Assembly: GCA_022616275.1 (NCBI GenBank)
Contig: JAKEFB010000181.1
Location: forward strand, 1-64,000
Reading direction: 5' to 3'
DNA: 64,000 nucleotides
DNA from: Chloroflexota bacterium
Lineage (GTDB): Bacteria > Chloroflexota > Anaerolineae > Promineifilales > Promineifilaceae
Positions 41,876 to 51,600 of this stretch are shown here, piece by piece. Each line of letters starts with the position of its first letter. Position 1 is the first letter of the stretch. Under the pieces are notes generated by a model. The model searched no databases, had not been told where the DNA came from, and saw only the letters and a list, made by a program, of their open reading frames with translations. The position numbers were made by a program, and so were the translations under genes.

Positions 41876-41901
41876 GGTGTATCCTGGGGTGTATCCGGGT
41901 G
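41876..41901. promoter_or_regulatory. Direct repeats GGTGTATCC, candidate SARP operator
   Basis: GGTGTATCC occurs at 41876-41884 and 41888-41896 (12-bp period), followed by a partial GGTGAAA at 41898. SARP regulators bind direct heptamer repeats at about one helical turn just upstream of the promoter. The site lies in the 163-nt gap between the SARP stop and the injection-system start. Confidence 0.45.
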
Positions 41902-41919
41902 AAATTTAGCGGAAAGAGG

Positions 41920-42840
41920 TTAACGCCGGCCTTTTAGCACCAGTTCAACCAGCTCAATCTCCTGCCGCAGCCGCCTTTGCAGGCTTAACAACTCCGTCTG
42001 AACGGCCTTCAGCCCATCAAGCGCAAGCAGCGACCGCGAGGGGTTGGGTCCGGCTCCCCTAACCTGAGATGGCGATAAATCCAGACGGTTCTCCTGGATT
42101 TGCTGGTAAAGCTGGTGCGTCTCATCGGCCGGCTGGACACCCAACTCATCCATCAAAATGGCCGCGCACCGGTGGAACTGCCGTAGGGCCTCGGTGCGGT
42201 TCCCTGAAAGGAAGTGCAGGCGCATCAACCGCCGATGGGTGTGTTCGCGGGCCTGGTCGCGGCGCAAAATCTGCATGCCGTAGGCTATCCCTTCTTCATA
42301 CGCCCGCAGGCCCTCACAGTAGCCCATGAGCTTATCCAACATGCCTAAAAACATGTACTGGAATCGCTCGCGCTCAAAAAGGCACCAGTCCTGGTACCAA
42401 CCTTCTAATAGCTCTCCCCGGTACAGTTCCGTAGCCTCTTCCAGCAGGTCCGCTTGTTGCCTGTCGAGCATAGCCCCCCGTACGCCTTGGACTTGGGCAA
42501 ACGCTCCTTCAAATTTGGCCACATCTAGCCAGAGTTCAGCTTCTGGATTTAAGCCAATCCAATCTGCCTCTACCCATAGAGTAGGCCCCCTGTGAGCCTC
42601 ATCTCGCGTCTCCAGCGCCGCCTGCAGTTGCCACAATGCTTTACTGAGGTATCTTCGCGAGTGGTAGGTACTGGCGTCACTCCATAAGAGACTGGCCAGT
42701 ATTTCGCGATGGTGAGGATGGCGGTGAAGAAGGATGTAGCAAAACAGTTCCTGGACTTTATTCGCGTCAAATCCTGGGATAGGTTGGCCATCGCATTCAA
42801 CGCAAAACTTACCAAAAAGGGAGACACGTATTTGGCTCAT
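41920..42840 (-). CDS. SARP/BTAD-family transcriptional activator
   Basis: A 306-residue regulator with an N-terminal winged helix DNA-binding domain (residues about 1-95: IRVSLFGKFCVECDGQPIPG, then SRRYLSKALWQLQAAL) and a helical BTAD domain (100-250) with LLEGWYQDWCLFERERFQYM and REHTHRRLMRLHFLSGNRTE. A basic helix at the C-terminus (VQTELLSLQRRLRQEIELVE) may be a coiled coil. AGGGAG lies 6 nt before the ATG. It is the gene nearest upstream of the injection-system operon, with direct repeats between them, so it is the likely activator of that operon. Confidence 0.88.
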   Translation of the reverse strand: MSQIRVSLFGKFCVECDGQPIPGFDANKVQELFCYILLHRHPHHREILASLLWSDASTYHSRRYLSKALWQLQAALETRDEAHRGPTLWVEADWIGLNPEAELWLDVAKFEGAFAQVQGVRGAMLDRQQADLLEEATELYRGELLEGWYQDWCLFERERFQYMFLGMLDKLMGYCEGLRAYEEGIAYGMQILRRDQAREHTHRRLMRLHFLSGNRTEALRQFHRCAAILMDELGVQPADETHQLYQQIQENRLDLSPSQVRGAGPNPSRSLLALDGLKAVQTELLSLQRRLRQEIELVELVLKGRR

Positions 42841-43007
42841 GAAATACTCCCTGGGGATTACCGCTACAACTACAATTAGAAAGTAAAGTTTACAGGGTCG
42901 CTGATGCTGAATTGAAGGTGACTTTCAGAAATGCTGGGGATAACGTCCGGCTAATAGTATAAAACGAATAGCCGTTGAAAATCAAGAGCTTGTGCCTGCA
43001 AGAGATG

Positions 43008-46000
43008 TTACAAAGCCACGGTTTTCTCCAGCCGCGCCCGGTCGTGCGCCGTTGTCGCCTCATGCTGCCGGACGAAGGTGACCAGGATAACGGCTTCGGC
43101 CACTTCGTCCACCTCGGCCAGCAACAGCGCCAGTTCCACGGCCGCCTGCAGGCCAAAATACAGTTCCCCGGCCGACTCGGCCGTCCCCCAGGCCTCCTCG
43201 AACGCCTGCCGGGCGGCCACCAGGTCACCCTGGGCCCGGCGCAGCACGCCCAGCCCCAGCAGCGCCAGCGCCCGGCCACCGGGGTTGGGCCAGCCCCGGC
43301 CGGCCCATTCGTCCAGCGTTTCCAGGGCGCGCTGGAGATGCCTTTCGGCCGTGGCCAGGTCGCCCAGCCGGGCGCAGATCCGTCCCAGGTGGGCCTGGGC
43401 TACAGGCAACTCCGGTTGATTATCCCGCTTTAGCCATAAGGCCAGGCTCTCTTCGTAACATCGCCGGGCCTCTCCCGGTTGCTCCTGGCACTCGGCCCAC
43501 CAGCCCCGGGTCCGGGCAACCAGGGCCGACAGGGTATTATCCTTCAAGGCCTCGGCCATTTCCTCGGCCTCGGCCAGCAGCCGGCCGGCGGCCTCGTAAT
43601 CTCCCAGGTCGGCCGTTACCTGCCCCAACCGCTCCAGGCAAGCGATGATTTCGGCCGGCTGGTTATTGATCCGCGCCAGCGCCATAGCTTTTTGCAATCG
43701 CTCCTGGGCTTCGACTAACTGCCCCTGGCGGTGGACGATGGCCCCGACCGCCAACTCGTAGCGGGGAGCATACTCGTCGTAGGATTCCATCTCCAGGGCC
43801 AGGGTGTAACGCTGCTCAACTACCTGCCTGGTCCGCGCCAGTTGGCCGGCCGCCAGGGCAATCTGGCCCAGAAGCTCGTAAGCCACAAAGCGGTACTGCG
43901 GGTCATAGGCGGAGACAGCTTCAATCGCTGCTTCCACCTGACTGAAGGCTGCGCCAAAATCAGCCTCGTATAGCGCAATCAGGCCCAGCCAGCGCAGGCA
44001 GGCGCAGATGAGAGCGCCATTTTCCAGCTCGTAGGCTTCCGGCAAGATAGCTTCCAGCCGCTGGCGGGCCCGCTGGTAAGCGCCCAGGTAAATGTCGGCG
44101 TAGGCCATACGGGCCGCCAGGTGGCCGATCAACCACCGCTCCTCGTAGCTGTTGTCGCCATTGGCCTGCAGCGCCTGGATAATCTGGTGGAAGACCACTT
44201 TCCACTTCTCGTGGCGATGGTGGCGCAGGAAGTAAAAATTGAGTCGCTCGACCAGGGTCACCAGCCGCCGCTCGCTAAAGTCGTGTCGTTCGGCCAGCCA
44301 TACGGTGGCGGCAATGACGTTGTCAATATTGCTGTCCAGTGCTGATTTCAGAGAATGGTAATAACGCTCCATATTGCCCTGGCCGGCGGCCGAAGCCAGC
44401 AGTTGTTGGTAATAATCGGCATGACGCAACCGGGCCTCGTCTCGCTCGGCCGGCGCCTGGGCCAGCTTTTCGGCCAGGAACTGGCGCAGCAGCGGATGCA
44501 GGTCAAAACGGTCGGCGTCAGCCCGCTGTAAAAACGATTTGTCGTAAAGGAGGGCGACCTGGGCCGGCGTCCCCCTGGTGACAGCCGCGGCGGCGGCCAC
44601 ATCAAATGGTCCTTGAAAGACCGCCAAACGCCGGGCCATGGCCTGCTCCCCGGCCGCCAGCAGCAGCCAGGAATACTCAAAAACAGCCTGCAAGCTCTGG
44701 TGGCGCTCTGGACGGTTGCGCCAGGAGCCAAAGGCCAGGTCCAGTCGCCCCTGGAGCTGGTGGAGAATTTCGGCGCAAGAAGCGTAGCGGACGCCCGAGG
44801 CCGCCAGCTCAATGCCCAATGGCATTCCTTGCGTCAACTGGCACAGGCGAATAATGGCCGCCAGATCTTCGTCTGTTGGCGAGAAATCCGGCCGGACGTG
44901 GGCTGCCTGCTGCAAGAATAACTGGACCGCGCTGTAGTTGCCGGCTTCGCCACTACTGTCTGAGGTGGGGTATCTCATCCCTTGCAGGTCATAAACGTGC
45001 TCTTCGACCAGCCGCAGCCGCTCGCGCGAGGTCAGCACAATTTTCACGCCGGGGGCCTGAGTCAGAATGCCGACCAGCCAATCCAGGCTCTGTTCGTTGA
45101 TAAGATGCTCAAAGTTGTCTAGCACCAGCAGCAACTCGCGCTTGTGCAGGCTATCCAGTAATTGCTTTTGCGACGGTTCCGCGCCCTGGAAGACAAAGTC
45201 CAGGGTCTCGGCCAGGGAGGTTGTTAAAAAGTCGGCCGACGGCAGCCGGGCCAGGGAGACGAAATAAACGCCGTCCAGGAATTGCCCCAGCCGCCGCTCA
45301 GTGATGCGCCGGGCTACCTCCAGGGCCAGCCGCGTCTTGCCGATACCGCCAGGCCCCAGGATGGTCAGTAGCCGGCAACCCGGCCGGGCCAGTAATCGCT
45401 CTACTTCGGCCAGCTCTCGCTGCCGGCCAACAAAGGGCGTTGGTTCAGCGGGCAGGTGGCGTGGCGGCGGCATGGCCAGGGCGCGAATGCGTTCGTAGAC
45501 GGCCGTCGTCGCCGGGGCGGGTTCCACGTCTAGCTCTTCGGACAGTAGGCGGCGCAGCGCCTGGTATTGTTGCAGGGCGGCGTGTCGCTGCCCGCTGCGG
45601 GCCAGCAGCCACATCATCTGCCGTTGCACTCCCTCGTCGTAGGGGTCCAACGCCAGCAGCCGTTCGCCGCAGGCAATGCCGGCCGCGTATTGCCCACTGG
45701 CCAGGTAATGGTCTACCAGCCACTGCCAGCCACTGCCAGCCAGCCGGCGCAGCCGCTCCCGTGCCAGCGCCGCCCATTCCTCAAAGCCGCGCGATTCGTT
45801 GAGGTGAAAGCCGGCCAGGAAGTCGCCCCGGTACAGGTTGAGGGCGGCCTCTAACTCACCGGCCATCGCTTCATCACCCGGCGCAGGCAGCGAGCGGGCC
45901 AGCGGGGCCAGCCGCCGCTCGAATTCAGCCGTATCCAGCCAGTAATCGGCGGCGTGGTTGAAGGCCACCGTGTCTCGGGTCACCACCAGGTAATCGGCCA

Positions 46001-46229
46001 CCTCCTTGCGCAGTAAGGACAGGACGGCTCGCAGGTTGGCCAGGGCGTGCGGCTCATCTCGTTCGTCCCAGAAGAAGTCGGCCAGCAGAGAGCGGGGCAA
46101 CGGCTGGGGGTGGCTGGCCAGGTAGATGAGCACAGCTTCGGCCGTGCGCGAGCCGAAACCGGCCAGCGGCCGGCCGTCCAGCGAGAAGCTCACCCCACCC
46201 AAGAGATAAATGGTCAGTCGCGTAGCCAC
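43008..46229 (-). CDS. Large SARP-NB-ARC-TPR regulator (LuxR/AfsR-like)
   Basis: A 1073-residue regulator. Residues 1-250 are a SARP winged helix plus BTAD domain (LTIYLLGGVSFSLDGRPLAG). Residues 265-560 are an NB-ARC ATPase with Walker A GPGGIGKT at 292-299, ELLLVLDNFEHL as Walker B and KIVLTSRERL as sensor. Residues 600-1050 are TPR-like helical repeats (ATAERHLQRALETL). Such AfsR-like proteins oligomerise on a signal to activate transcription. The start is GTG at 46229 with AAGG close by; the palindromic element copy B sits 16 nt upstream. A second gene of the same class is at 41920, suggesting a regulatory pair. Confidence 0.9.
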   Translation of the reverse strand: MATRLTIYLLGGVSFSLDGRPLAGFGSRTAEAVLIYLASHPQPLPRSLLADFFWDERDEPHALANLRAVLSLLRKEVADYLVVTRDTVAFNHAADYWLDTAEFERRLAPLARSLPAPGDEAMAGELEAALNLYRGDFLAGFHLNESRGFEEWAALARERLRRLAGSGWQWLVDHYLASGQYAAGIACGERLLALDPYDEGVQRQMMWLLARSGQRHAALQQYQALRRLLSEELDVEPAPATTAVYERIRALAMPPPRHLPAEPTPFVGRQRELAEVERLLARPGCRLLTILGPGGIGKTRLALEVARRITERRLGQFLDGVYFVSLARLPSADFLTTSLAETLDFVFQGAEPSQKQLLDSLHKRELLLVLDNFEHLINEQSLDWLVGILTQAPGVKIVLTSRERLRLVEEHVYDLQGMRYPTSDSSGEAGNYSAVQLFLQQAAHVRPDFSPTDEDLAAIIRLCQLTQGMPLGIELAASGVRYASCAEILHQLQGRLDLAFGSWRNRPERHQSLQAVFEYSWLLLAAGEQAMARRLAVFQGPFDVAAAAAVTRGTPAQVALLYDKSFLQRADADRFDLHPLLRQFLAEKLAQAPAERDEARLRHADYYQQLLASAAGQGNMERYYHSLKSALDSNIDNVIAATVWLAERHDFSERRLVTLVERLNFYFLRHHRHEKWKVVFHQIIQALQANGDNSYEERWLIGHLAARMAYADIYLGAYQRARQRLEAILPEAYELENGALICACLRWLGLIALYEADFGAAFSQVEAAIEAVSAYDPQYRFVAYELLGQIALAAGQLARTRQVVEQRYTLALEMESYDEYAPRYELAVGAIVHRQGQLVEAQERLQKAMALARINNQPAEIIACLERLGQVTADLGDYEAAGRLLAEAEEMAEALKDNTLSALVARTRGWWAECQEQPGEARRCYEESLALWLKRDNQPELPVAQAHLGRICARLGDLATAERHLQRALETLDEWAGRGWPNPGGRALALLGLGVLRRAQGDLVAARQAFEEAWGTAESAGELYFGLQAAVELALLLAEVDEVAEAVILVTFVRQHEATTAHDRARLEKTVAL

Positions 46230-46245
46230 ATCCTTATTCTAGCTC

Positions 46246-46311
46246 AGCCTCCCGGAGGTTCAAGCGATGGTCGCCGGGCCGCCCAGCGCAATCGCCAACC
46301 TCCGGGAGGCT
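46246..46311. repeat. Palindromic element with 15-bp inverted ends, copy B
   Basis: AGCCTCCCGGAGGTT (46246-46260) and its exact reverse complement (46297-46311) enclose CAAGCGATGG...ATCGCC as in copy A at 14642. Compared with copy A the outer arms differ (AGCC instead of AACC), and the opposite arm carries the matching change (GGCT instead of GGTT). The pairing is thus maintained. It lies in the divergent promoter region between 46229 and 46379. Confidence 0.8.
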
Positions 46312-46378
46312 ACCCTGATCGTTTTGTGATCGTTTACTTTGTACACTGCTGGCCAGGAGTGGGAAAAGGAGTGTGCCC

Positions 46379-46588
46379 GTGAACAAAACGTTTAATTACT
46401 ATTCGTACCTGCTGCGCTTCTGGCGTGACGACGACCATTCACCCTGGCGGGCCACGTTAGAAGATCCGCACACCGGCGAATCTTTCGGCTTCTCCTCGAT
46501 GGAGCAACTATACCGGTTCCTCGACGACAAAGCGATGGAGGACAGAGCCGTAGAGGGGCCGGGCAGCGGCGAGGCGCAGGCGAAGTAG
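46379..46588 (+). CDS. Tiny WRA-type protein (second copy)
   Basis: About 69 residues (MNKTFNYYSYLLRFWRDDDH, then SPWRATLEDPHTGESFGFSS and MEQLYRFLDDKAME). GTG codons lie at 46373 and 46379; the second has AAGGAG at 7 nt and is preferred. The WRA-x-LEDPHTGE signature and a final hydrophobic helix are shared with 41481-41756 in looser form. It diverges from the large SARP gene. No signal peptide. Function unknown; the repeated association with SARP genes suggests a regulatory partner. Confidence 0.72.
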   Translation: MNKTFNYYSYLLRFWRDDDHSPWRATLEDPHTGESFGFSSMEQLYRFLDDKAMEDRAVEGPGSGEAQAK

Positions 46589-46614
46589 CACGCTACAAAA
46601 AGGAGCAGATAACG

Positions 46615-48327
46615 ATGAAACGTCCTGTATTGGTTTTAGTCGCTTTGGTTCCGTTGGTTTTGCTGGCCAGCCTGCTCGGCTTTACGGCCGCCCTGGCCCT
46701 GACCGCGCCGGCCGGACAGGCGGCCGGCGGCACGCCGTTAGGCACAGCCTTTACTTACCAGGGCGAATTGGCCGACAGCAACGGGTCGGTGAACGACACC
46801 TGTGATCTCCAGTTTAGCCTGTGGGACGATCCCAGCGCCGGCGGCCAGTTGGGGAGCACCCAGACCGTCGCCAGCGTGACAGTGGCGGACGGCCGCTTCA
46901 CCGTACAAGTCAACGATGCCAACCAGTTTGGCAACAATGCCTTTCTTGGCGAGGCCCGCTGGCTACAAATTGCCGTTCGCTGCCCGGCCGGCAGCGGCGG
47001 CTACACCACCCTGAGCCCTCGCCAGGAACTCACTGGCGCGCCCAACGCCCACTTCGCTGCTCGCGCCGCCGTTGCTCCTTGGGGCGGCCTGGTCGGCGTT
47101 CCGGCCGGCTTTGCCGACGGTATAGACAACGACACGACGTACGCCGCCGGCGTTGGGCTGACCCTGTCTGGCGGCCAGTTTAGCATTACTCTAGCCTACC
47201 GCCTGCCCCAGGGCTGCGGCAACGGGCAAATTCCCGAGTGGAACACCACCACCTGGGCCTGCGCCGATGACAACGGTAGCCAGTACGCCAACGTCGTTGT
47301 CGTGGCCAAGTCTGGTGGAGACTTTACCACCATTCAGGATGCCCTGGACAGCATCAGCGACGCCGGCGAGGACAACCCCTACCTGGTCTGGGTCGCGCCG
47401 GGCGTCTACACCGAGACGGTTATCATGGAGCCCTACGTGGACGTGGCCGGCGCAGGTGAAGAGTTAACCCGGATCACCCAGACGGGCTTTGCTACGTCGG
47501 TAGACGCCACCATTGAGGCGGCGGCCAACAGCGCGCTCCGTTCCCTGACGGTCGAGAACAGCGGTGGCGCCGCTTATGCCATCGCCATTTATATCAATAG
47601 CGCCGATAACTTCCGCACCCAACACGTCACCACCCGCGTTTGGGGGGCCACCAACAGCAATCGCGCGATTACCGTCTCCGGTAACGGCATGTTCACTCGT
47701 CTGGATGACGTCACGGTCGAGGTGGAAGCGCTCAGTACCACCGGCTCGAATTATGGCATTTCTCAAAACACGTTAATAACCGGCCGTAACGAACTGCTTA
47801 TCAACGATGTGACCATTGTCGTCAGCGCGACGACCACGACCGGCGGCGTCTACGGTTTGCACAACACGGCGGCCACCGGCCTGACAGCCATCCTCACCGC
47901 CACCAATACGCTCATTTCTGTCCACAATAACAGTACCGGCCTGACCGTTGGCGTGATGGCCTCGGGTGCCGGAACGCCGATTACGCTATCCGGCGGGTTG
48001 GTAGAGGTCGGGTCAGGCAGCAACGTTTATGGCCTGTATGCCAACGCTGGCGGCGCTGTGACTGCCACCGGCCTCACGGTCGTGTCCAGCGGCACCGGCG
48101 CTTATGGCCTTAGCAGTGCCACGGCCAGCGTCATTCACCTGGATAGCTCGAAGATCACCGGTAGCCCCAATGCTATTTCCATCGGCGGAACGGCGGCCAA
48201 CGAGACCAGGATCGGCGCCAGCCTGGTGGACGGCGCCGTGAGTATAGCCGGAGCAGGCACAGTGACCTGCATCGCCTCTTACGACGAAAATTATCAGAAC
48301 GCCGGCGGCTTCACCGCCTGCCCGTAA
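46615..48327 (+). CDS. Secreted right-handed beta-helix protein
   Basis: A 570-residue exported protein. The N-terminus has a signal peptide (RPVLVLVALVPLVLLASLL, cleavage near AAGG, about residue 36). Residues 45-150 carry a FTYQGELADSNGSV...CDLQFSLWDDPSAGGQ domain that often opens secreted phage-fibre-like proteins. Residues 225-560 resemble a pectinesterase-like parallel beta-helix: AKSGGDFTTIQDALDSISD, then YLVWVAPGVYTETVIMEPYV. Repeats of NSNRAITVSG type follow. It is unlikely to be an enzyme, since no catalytic Asp/Arg set is evident; adhesion or matrix binding is more likely. AAGGAG precedes the ATG. Confidence 0.78.
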   Translation: MKRPVLVLVALVPLVLLASLLGFTAALALTAPAGQAAGGTPLGTAFTYQGELADSNGSVNDTCDLQFSLWDDPSAGGQLGSTQTVASVTVADGRFTVQVNDANQFGNNAFLGEARWLQIAVRCPAGSGGYTTLSPRQELTGAPNAHFAARAAVAPWGGLVGVPAGFADGIDNDTTYAAGVGLTLSGGQFSITLAYRLPQGCGNGQIPEWNTTTWACADDNGSQYANVVVVAKSGGDFTTIQDALDSISDAGEDNPYLVWVAPGVYTETVIMEPYVDVAGAGEELTRITQTGFATSVDATIEAAANSALRSLTVENSGGAAYAIAIYINSADNFRTQHVTTRVWGATNSNRAITVSGNGMFTRLDDVTVEVEALSTTGSNYGISQNTLITGRNELLINDVTIVVSATTTTGGVYGLHNTAATGLTAILTATNTLISVHNNSTGLTVGVMASGAGTPITLSGGLVEVGSGSNVYGLYANAGGAVTATGLTVVSSGTGAYGLSSATASVIHLDSSKITGSPNAISIGGTAANETRIGASLVDGAVSIAGAGTVTCIASYDENYQNAGGFTACP

Positions 48328-48340
48328 TGGAAGGTGGACG

Positions 48341-48634
48341 ATGAAAGCGAAGACGTGGTTCGTCATAACCCTTCTTTTCCTCTTGCTCCTGGCGGCCGGC
48401 GGCCTGGCCCTGGCCGAAGGTGGCTACACCCTCAACTGGTGGACGGTGGACGGCGGCGGCGGGCCTGTTTTAGGCGGGGATTACGCCCTGAACAGCACCG
48501 CCGGCCAGCCAGACGCCGGCGCTCTCACCGGCGGCGATTACACCCTGGCCGGCGGCTTCTGGGCAGCCACCTCCGGCCCGCCACCCCCGGCCGGCCCCAC
48601 CATTTTCCTGCCACTCGTCATTCGCGGTTCCTGA
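48341..48634 (+). CDS. Small secreted protein with FLPL C-terminal motif
   Basis: A 97-residue protein with a signal peptide (FVITLLFLLLLAAGGLALA). The mature part holds two Gly-rich repeats (GGYTLNWWTVDGGGGPVLGG and TGGDYTLAGGFWAA) and a Pro-rich linker, and it ends IFLPLVIRGS. The ending resembles YLPLIRRDN at the end of the 4379-residue protein. Such short proteins with a WTVDGGG body are abundant in Chloroflexota. I infer that the ending is a sorting or anchoring signal. Confidence 0.75.
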   Translation: MKAKTWFVITLLFLLLLAAGGLALAEGGYTLNWWTVDGGGGPVLGGDYALNSTAGQPDAGALTGGDYTLAGGFWAATSGPPPPAGPTIFLPLVIRGS

Positions 48635-48642
48635 GTTCATAA

Positions 48643-48673
48643 GACGCCGGGCGCTTGTCAAGCGCCCGGCGTC
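48643..48673. terminator. 14-bp hairpin, possible terminator or leader structure
   Basis: GACGCCGGGCGCTT, 3-nt loop GTC, then the exact reverse complement. There is no T run afterwards, so termination is uncertain. It lies 14 nt before the giant surface protein's ATG, just upstream of GGAG. Confidence 0.5.
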
Positions 48674-48686
48674 TCGGAGATAAGCC

Positions 48687-51600
48687 ATGCGTCCAAAATC
48701 CTTTTTCCGACAGTTCTTATCGGTCATTATTAGCCTGGGCCTGATTGCCCAATTGTTCCCCCGGCCGGCCACCGGCCAGCGGGTGGCGCTGGCTGCGCCG
48801 GCAGAACCCGCCGCCACTTCCTTACCTTACGACTTAGCCGGCGAACTAACCGGCCTGGGAGCGTTTGGACCAGACGGCCGGCCGCAGGGCTGGTTAATGG
48901 ATACAGGCGTCAATCGGGCCGGCCAGAATGACCCAGGTTCGCTGGCAAACCCGATTTCGATATCCAGGGTTCAATCAGCCTATGTTCCCGGAGCTGCTAT
49001 CTCCAACACGCTTATTGTCACCTTTACCGCTACCAACAACCAGCTTCCATCACAGGCGCCGGATATACCTGATGGGGCAACAATTACTGATACGATAGCC
49101 ATTCTGAATGCTTTCGATTACACGGCCGATCCAAACACCCTTCACAACGTCGTTATCAGTGATGTCTTAACCAATAACGCCACCTATCTCGGCGCTTCCC
49201 CGCCACCGGACGCCGAAGGCTCCAATCTTCTCTTTAATTTAGGTGATATTCCACCTTCCGGCAGCGTGACAGTCAGCCTTGAACTCAAAGTACCTGGCGT
49301 CGTGGCTGGCTTCACGCCCTTAGATATGGGGGCGGTGGTCTATGCTGAACTGCAAGGGCGAGCGATTACCGCATCCACCGTCCCGGCCGTCCTGGCCCCT
49401 GATAGTTTTGGCCAATATCTACAGGAAACACCGGATGCCGATATTTATGATGAAGAAATGCTGAAACAGGCGTCCGACTTGGGCATGGACCCAATTGCCT
49501 TATTCGAATTTGTACGGGCATTTGGCTACGAGTCTTATGAAGGCTCCCTGCGCGGGACGAGAGGCACCCTCTGGAGCCAGGCCGGCAACTCCCTGGACCA
49601 GGCCAGCCTGCTGGTTGCCATGTTGCGGGCGGGTGGCACGCCGGCCCGCTATGTGCGCGGTACATTAAACACCTCCCTGGCCCAGCAATTAATCTTGTCT
49701 ATGTTCCCCAAACCGGCCCACGTTGTGGGCCAGATTGCGGCCGGGGCAGAAACGGCCGATCCCGCCAACGATCCCGACCTTCTATCCGAAACCCAGGACC
49801 ACTGGTGGGTTCAGGCCTATATTGGCGGTGTTTGGATAGACCTCGATCCGACTTTCGCAGCTGCCCAACCCGGCGATGCCTTCACCACCGTTGATGAAAC
49901 CTGGGCAGAAGTGCCGGACAGCCTGCGGCACAAGGTAACGTTACAAGTAAAAGTCGAGAAAATGGAGCCCTTTGATGTCTTCCCAAGCGACTTTGCCGTC
50001 ACCTATCCTTTATCGGCTACCTTCAACAGCGCCAGCCTGGCCGGAAAGCCGGTGATGTTCAGCCATTTTGTTCAATCTTCAGGCCAGGGAGGATTAACAT
50101 TTGTCAATTATGAACACACCTATACCCCCTATTTCGCTATCGGCGAGTTCGAGGAATTTATCCAGGGCGAGACTTACCAGGATATATTGACTAATTTCCC
50201 CTTTGGCAGCAGCTTTGCAACCGGCGTCTGGTTAATTGTTGAATCCAGGGCGCCTAATGGCGAAACGGAAAGTCATGAGCGAGTGTTAAAGGATTTGCTT
50301 GGGCCAGAAGTGCGCCAACCCACAGGCGTCGTCAATAGTTCAATTGAACGGGGCGAACCGGAGGACCCGCTCTTCACTGAACTCGAGGCAATGGTCCTGC
50401 AGGTTGTTCCCCACACTCGAATTCCCATCCAGCGCGTAAATCAGCGGGTCGGCAGAATTAACGAACTCACACCCCAGGTCGTAGATGCTTATGAAGCCTT
50501 ATTAATGGTCGAACCCGGCGACCAGGCTGCATTCACCCAATTTAGTGAAGAGCACATGCCTGCCTTTATATCGGCTCAGTTAGCAGGTCTCGACACGATA
50601 GGGTTGTTGTTTCAGGCCCGTTCAACGGCCCCCGCTCGCAATTATGACAACGAGAGGCTGCTGGTAAAGTCATACCCGGCCCGGCCGAAGCTGATATTGA
50701 TGTCACAGACAGCTATTTCCACGACGGTTTCTACTTCATTCGAACTTCTCAACATTGATGAACGAGCCTTGGCCTATCCCGGACAGTCAGAGGATGCGCT
50801 CTTTGCGGCCAACATGGTCCGCACCATCGGCGACAAAATCATTGAATACCAGATGTTGGAAGAGCTATTTGGCGGCCTCCCGCATTCAGCTTTAACCACC
50901 TTCCTGGCGGCTATTGACGCCGATATTGAGATAGCTTTGGTGACACTCGAAAACCTGGCTGTTCTGGAGTCATTAAATATATCTGGTGAGGCCAAAGCCA
51001 GGATAACCGCTGCTGTCTTAAACGGGGCATCAGTTTTTGTTCCCCAGGAGATGGTTGAGGTTGAGGGAGAGCCAACAATTGGCTGGTTGGAAGTTGATGC
51101 TACCGGTCATGCTTCCTTCGTTTCTGAAGACGGCCGTCGAATGGGCGCTACGGAAAATCTAACCCTGATTGCAGCTATCCTTGGTGTTGTCGCGGCCGGA
51201 TTTGGTTTCATTACGGCGCTCATCGGATTAGGGACAGCGCTTATTACCTTGATGACGACCATCGCCACGCTTCTGATCCTGATTATTACGATCGCCGGCA
51301 GCTTTACCCCGGATAATCGTGCGCTGGCCGAGCCGGTTGATCCGGTCATCATGAACAAGGTCATCCAGGCCGTGGCCGAAGCGGAGTACCGCGCTCTGGC
51401 TCAGTGCGACGCTCAGGCTGGAGCGCCATGCCAGCAAATCAACACGCTTGCTGATTCAGTGAAGATTGCCGCTGCGCTGGCTGCGCCCCAAACCCCGCTG
51501 CCGGCCTCCTGGTTAAGCGCTGACCCAACCGGGGAACCTTTGCCAATTGATGCCCATGTGATCAACTTTCCGGCGACAGTAGTCGGTGCAAATTTAAACG

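Noticed and set aside
42841-43007. Repeated CTGGGGATTACCG / CTGGGGATAACG between the SARP genes as a second operator
   Set aside because: Only two partially matching copies about 85 bp apart, with no phase or symmetry to support binding sites.
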